From Caldifarciminota bacterium (GTDB lineage Bacteria; Hydrothermota; Tepidihabitantia; Tepidihabitantales; JAOUPE01): a DNA stretch of 6,900 nt. A program made the position numbers and the translations under genes. The notes under the pieces were generated by a model that had not been told where the DNA came from, did no database searches, and worked only from the letters and a program-made list of their open reading frames with translations. This document shows, piece by piece, positions 6,645 through 6,900 of the stretch. The stretch's first letter is position 1, and each line of letters begins with the position of its first letter. The stretch is from the NCBI GenBank assembly GCA_029880025.1, contig JAOUPE010000087.1, positions 1 through 6,900 on the forward strand, read 5' to 3'.

Positions 6645-6683
6645 CTTTTTCGTGCCTTTCGTGGGTTTTCGTGCTTTCGCGGT
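6645..6683 (-). repeat. CACGAAA-type repeat, inverted copy
   Basis: On the minus strand this reads ACCGCGAAAGCACGAAAA, then CCCACGAAAGGCACGAAAAA. It is the inverted partner of 6545-6571. The pair encloses about 75 bp that contain a small palindrome CCCGA-A-TCGGG (6585-6595). Confidence 0.7.
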
Positions 6684-6729
6684 ATTCTTTGTTTTCCATT
6701 TATTGTGGGCTCGGATGACTCTTCGAGTT

Positions 6730-6748
6730 GCGTGTTTTCGTGGTTTTT
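6730..6748 (-). repeat. CACGAAA-type repeat, third copy
   Basis: The minus strand reads AAAAACCACGAAAACACGC, with the same orientation as 6645-6683. A small hairpin ACTC-TTC-GAGT (6718-6728) sits just beside it. Confidence 0.6.
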
Positions 6749-6789
6749 CAGAACTCTCTGTTTAGATAAATTATGGATCAATAATTCAC

Positions 6790-6817
6790 TTGACGATTCA
6801 AATCATTAAATTATATT
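6790..6817 (+). promoter_or_regulatory. Sigma70-like promoter for the truncated plus-strand gene, possibly leaderless
   Basis: A TTGACG -35 box lies at 6790-6795 and a TATATT -10 box at 6812-6817, with a 16-base spacer. The first transcribed base would fall around 6824, which is the A of the predicted ATG. With no Shine-Dalgarno sequence in between, this suggests a leaderless mRNA. The boxes are visible in the sequence; promoter activity is inferred. Confidence 0.45.
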
Positions 6818-6823
6818 AGTAAG

Positions 6824-6900
6824 ATGCTTCGGGTCGAATGTTACTCTGGCTACAAAGGCGAAGAGAAACCCTTGAAGATTATCTTAGATAATCAGGAGCA
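6824..6900 (+). CDS. Start of a small conserved hypothetical protein, truncated by window end
   Basis: An ATG at 6824 opens a frame that stays open for 25 codons and two bases to the end of the window. The residues begin M-L and then RVECYSGYKGEEKP. From memory, this opening resembles a family of short conserved hypothetical bacterial proteins that start with R-V-E-C-Y-x-G-Y. I cannot give it a function. The frame is closed upstream by TGA at 6791, and no other ATG lies between, so 6824 is the best start. No Shine-Dalgarno sequence precedes it. Instead, a promoter-like TTGACG / TATATT pair ends six bases before the ATG, which would put transcription initiation at or next to the start codon. 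The gene diverges from the repeat-protein pair. A spurious frame is possible because only 77 bases are visible, but the mixed, non-repetitive residue composition argues for a real gene. Confidence 0.5.
   Translation, partial: MLRVECYSGYKGEEKPLKIILDNQE

Noticed and set aside
6503..6781. Open frames on both strands across the CACGAAA repeats (71 codons plus, 88 codons minus)
   Set aside because: Their composition reflects the repeated DNA motif (for example KHENPRKARKRI on the minus strand). Neither has an SD or a plausible fold, so both are repeat-derived spurious frames.
1..6900. tRNA, rRNA, transposase or integrase genes
   Set aside because: No cloverleaf, rRNA-like segment or mobile-element protein was recognised in either strand.

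Overview
The window looks like a chromosomal piece from an uncultivated bacterium of the Fibrobacteres-Chlorobi-Bacteroidetes (FCB) group or a neighbouring candidate phylum such as WOR-3. This rests on two very large exported proteins that end in a FlgD-like / type IX secretion style C-terminal tail, on canonical AAGGAGG ribosome binding sites, and on moderately AT-rich DNA with dispersed low-complexity repeats of a kind often seen in such genomes. The placement is an inference; no phylogenetic marker gene is present.

Layout from left to right. 1-373 holds no convincing gene. It carries two perfect hairpins (54-74, 92-107), a pyrimidine-rich repeat array built on CTCTGC / CTCTGCGGTTAAA (about 125-270), and a further inverted repeat (280-309). 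374-3343 and 3375-6242 are two tandem minus-strand paralogues of 989 and 955 codons, separated by 31 bp. Each has a signal peptide, 15 repeats of about 50 residues on the pattern NYFVVWxDxRxGxxDIYGARVxxxGxVLD (probable beta-propeller blades related to TolB/PD40 repeats), and an 86-residue sorting tail. 6243-6823 is a long non-coding region between divergent genes. It contains a near-consensus sigma70-type promoter facing the paralogues (6481-6509), a leader of about 230 nt with three perfect palindromes close to the start codon, and a set of CACGAAA-type repeats in inverted orientation (6545-6748). 6824-6900 is the start of a plus-strand gene cut by the window edge, with a promoter so close to its ATG that its mRNA may be leaderless.

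The paralogues probably form one transcription unit read from the 6481-6509 promoter: 3375-6242 first, then 374-3343. Their products are predicted to be exported and anchored to, or released from, the cell surface. They share the same number and order of repeat units, so they arose by whole-gene duplication. The signal-peptide/SD region and part of the sorting tail are nearly or exactly identical in DNA while the repeat cores have drifted apart, which suggests gene conversion or strong constraint at the ends. One copy has an in-frame extra segment of about 27 residues in its fifth unit. No catalytic motif is visible, and no ligand can be named from sequence.
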